A stretch of 64,000 nt of DNA from CAWAND01 sp963797485 (GTDB lineage Bacteria > Chloroflexota > Anaerolineae > Anaerolineales > E44-bin32), in assembly GCA_963797485.1 (NCBI GenBank), contig CAWCPF010000002.1, positions 627,280-691,279 on the forward strand, read 5' to 3'. The translations under genes were made by a program, and so were the position numbers. Positions 63,380 through 64,000 of the stretch are shown piece by piece. A model generated the notes under the pieces. The model did not search any database and was not told the DNA's origin. It was given only the letters and a program-made list of their open reading frames with translations. Position 1 is the stretch's first letter, and each line of letters starts with the position of its first letter.

Positions 63380-63619
63380 TCAATCGCCGCTTCTCAGCGA
63401 CGCCATCAGCTCCGGCACACACTTTTCCAACCACCAGCGCGGGGCACGGCTCAGCACATGGCCGGCGTGGTCCAGCACGGGTTTGCGGCACGGGTCATCA
63501 AGGGCGCCCGGCCGGCATTCGACCTTTGCGTGTCCGCACATGGAGCACACGCCGGATTGCGTATCCGGCGTGAAGCAATTGGGACACAGATACAGTGCCG
63601 TGGCGTCTTGACTGGACAT
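63380..63619 (-). CDS. Small zinc-ribbon-like protein
   Basis: A 79-aa protein with a CPNC...CSMC pair at residues 12-27 (LCPNCFTPDTQSGVCSMCG), plus CRPG and PCRKP Cys and a helical C-terminus (RAPRWWLEKCVPELMASL). Likely metal-binding. It lies 13 bp upstream of trxB on the same strand and is probably co-transcribed. No named family. Intact. Confidence 0.75.
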   Translation of the reverse strand: MSSQDATALYLCPNCFTPDTQSGVCSMCGHAKVECRPGALDDPCRKPVLDHAGHVLSRAPRWWLEKCVPELMASLRSGD

Positions 63620-63688
63620 CCTGCCACACCTCGCTAGGTTGTCTTCATTATAGTATCTGGCCGCAAGGCTCCCGTTCAGTGAACAACA

Positions 63689-63997
63689 TCATGTCTCCGG
63701 ATAGGATGGGCTTCCTGTCATCCACAAACCCCAGGCCAACCCGGCCGCCATCCCCGCCGCCGCCCACACCGGCGTTCGGGCGAGCACAGCCAGCACATCC
63801 TGGCTGCTGAAGTCGGGCACCGGATGAGAATGCAGCGCAATCTTGGCCAGCATCAGCATGGCGGCCAGCGGCGCCGTGGTCAGGCCGGCCACCAGACCCG
63901 CCAAACCGGTCCTCGTTAGGAGCTGGCGCGGCGTCAAACCGGCCAGGACGGCCCAGCGCCGCCACAGCGTCAGCACGTAGGCGGCGGCGATCAACAT
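63689..63997 (-). CDS. Predicted membrane protein (window edge)
   Basis: A 102-aa polypeptide with hydrophobic segments (LIAAAYVLTLW, TGLAGLVAGLTTAPLAAMLMLAKIAL, and VWAAAGMAAGLAWGLWM). The ATG at 63997 is at the very edge, so it could be a fragment of a longer protein. Function unknown. Confidence 0.5.
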   Translation of the reverse strand: MLIAAAYVLTLWRRWAVLAGLTPRQLLTRTGLAGLVAGLTTAPLAAMLMLAKIALHSHPVPDFSSQDVLAVLARTPVWAAAGMAAGLAWGLWMTGSPSYPET

Positions 63998-64000
63998 GGA

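Overview
GC-rich chromosomal window, probably from a Chloroflexota (Anaerolineae-like) bacterium. This is inferred from the gene set: a SAM-I riboswitch before metE, a T-box before pheST, a fused homocysteine methyltransferase/methylene-THF reductase, DUF951 and DUF212 proteins, an MGDG-synthase-like glycosyltransferase, and lipoproteins with Pro/Thr/Gln linkers. No rRNA, tRNA or CRISPR was seen.

Layout. 1-6.5 kb: start of a sugar-phosphate isomerase gene, rsmI, DUF952, a HAD phosphatase divergent from a receiver-domain protein across a palindromic 23-bp repeat array, a DUF1003 membrane protein and a secreted lipoprotein. 6.5-22.3 kb: an array of about 13 integron-like gene cassettes, all read on the minus strand and separated by attC-like sites (RYYYAAC/GTTRRRY ends, CTCGA inner boxes, hairpin-rich centres). 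Contents are accessory: flavin monooxygenase, HicAB, two lipoproteins, a nucleotidyltransferase pair, a hydrolase-cyclase, a VOC protein, a receiver lacking its phospho-Asp, a PD-(D/E)XK-like protein, an HNH nuclease, a membrane protein, a type IIG restriction-modification enzyme and a KAP P-loop NTPase. No integrase is in the window. 22.4-29.8 kb: methionine block (SAM riboswitch-metE, fused MetH-like/MetF, pterin dehydratase, structured leader-metG). 29.8-36 kb: minus-strand metabolic genes (two crotonases, Zn-alcohol dehydrogenase, AAC(3)-like acetyltransferase, DinB, SDR, YbaK). 36-64 kb: housekeeping genes, including Flp pilin, glycosyltransferase, M50 protease, kbl, pheST with T-box, lactate permease, corA, murJ, xseAB, cinA domain, sigA, yceD, rdgB and trxB.

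Reliability. Many genes are split by single-base indels, most densely at 6.5-29 kb. They occur even in genes that should be essential (sigA twice, pheT, metG), so sequencing or assembly error is the likeliest cause. I annotate these as single genes and give approximate shift points.

How it fits together: a conserved core is interrupted by a cassette array rich in toxin-antitoxin, nuclease and restriction functions. Several core genes appear to have leaderless promoters, with a -10 box 6-9 nt before the start codon.
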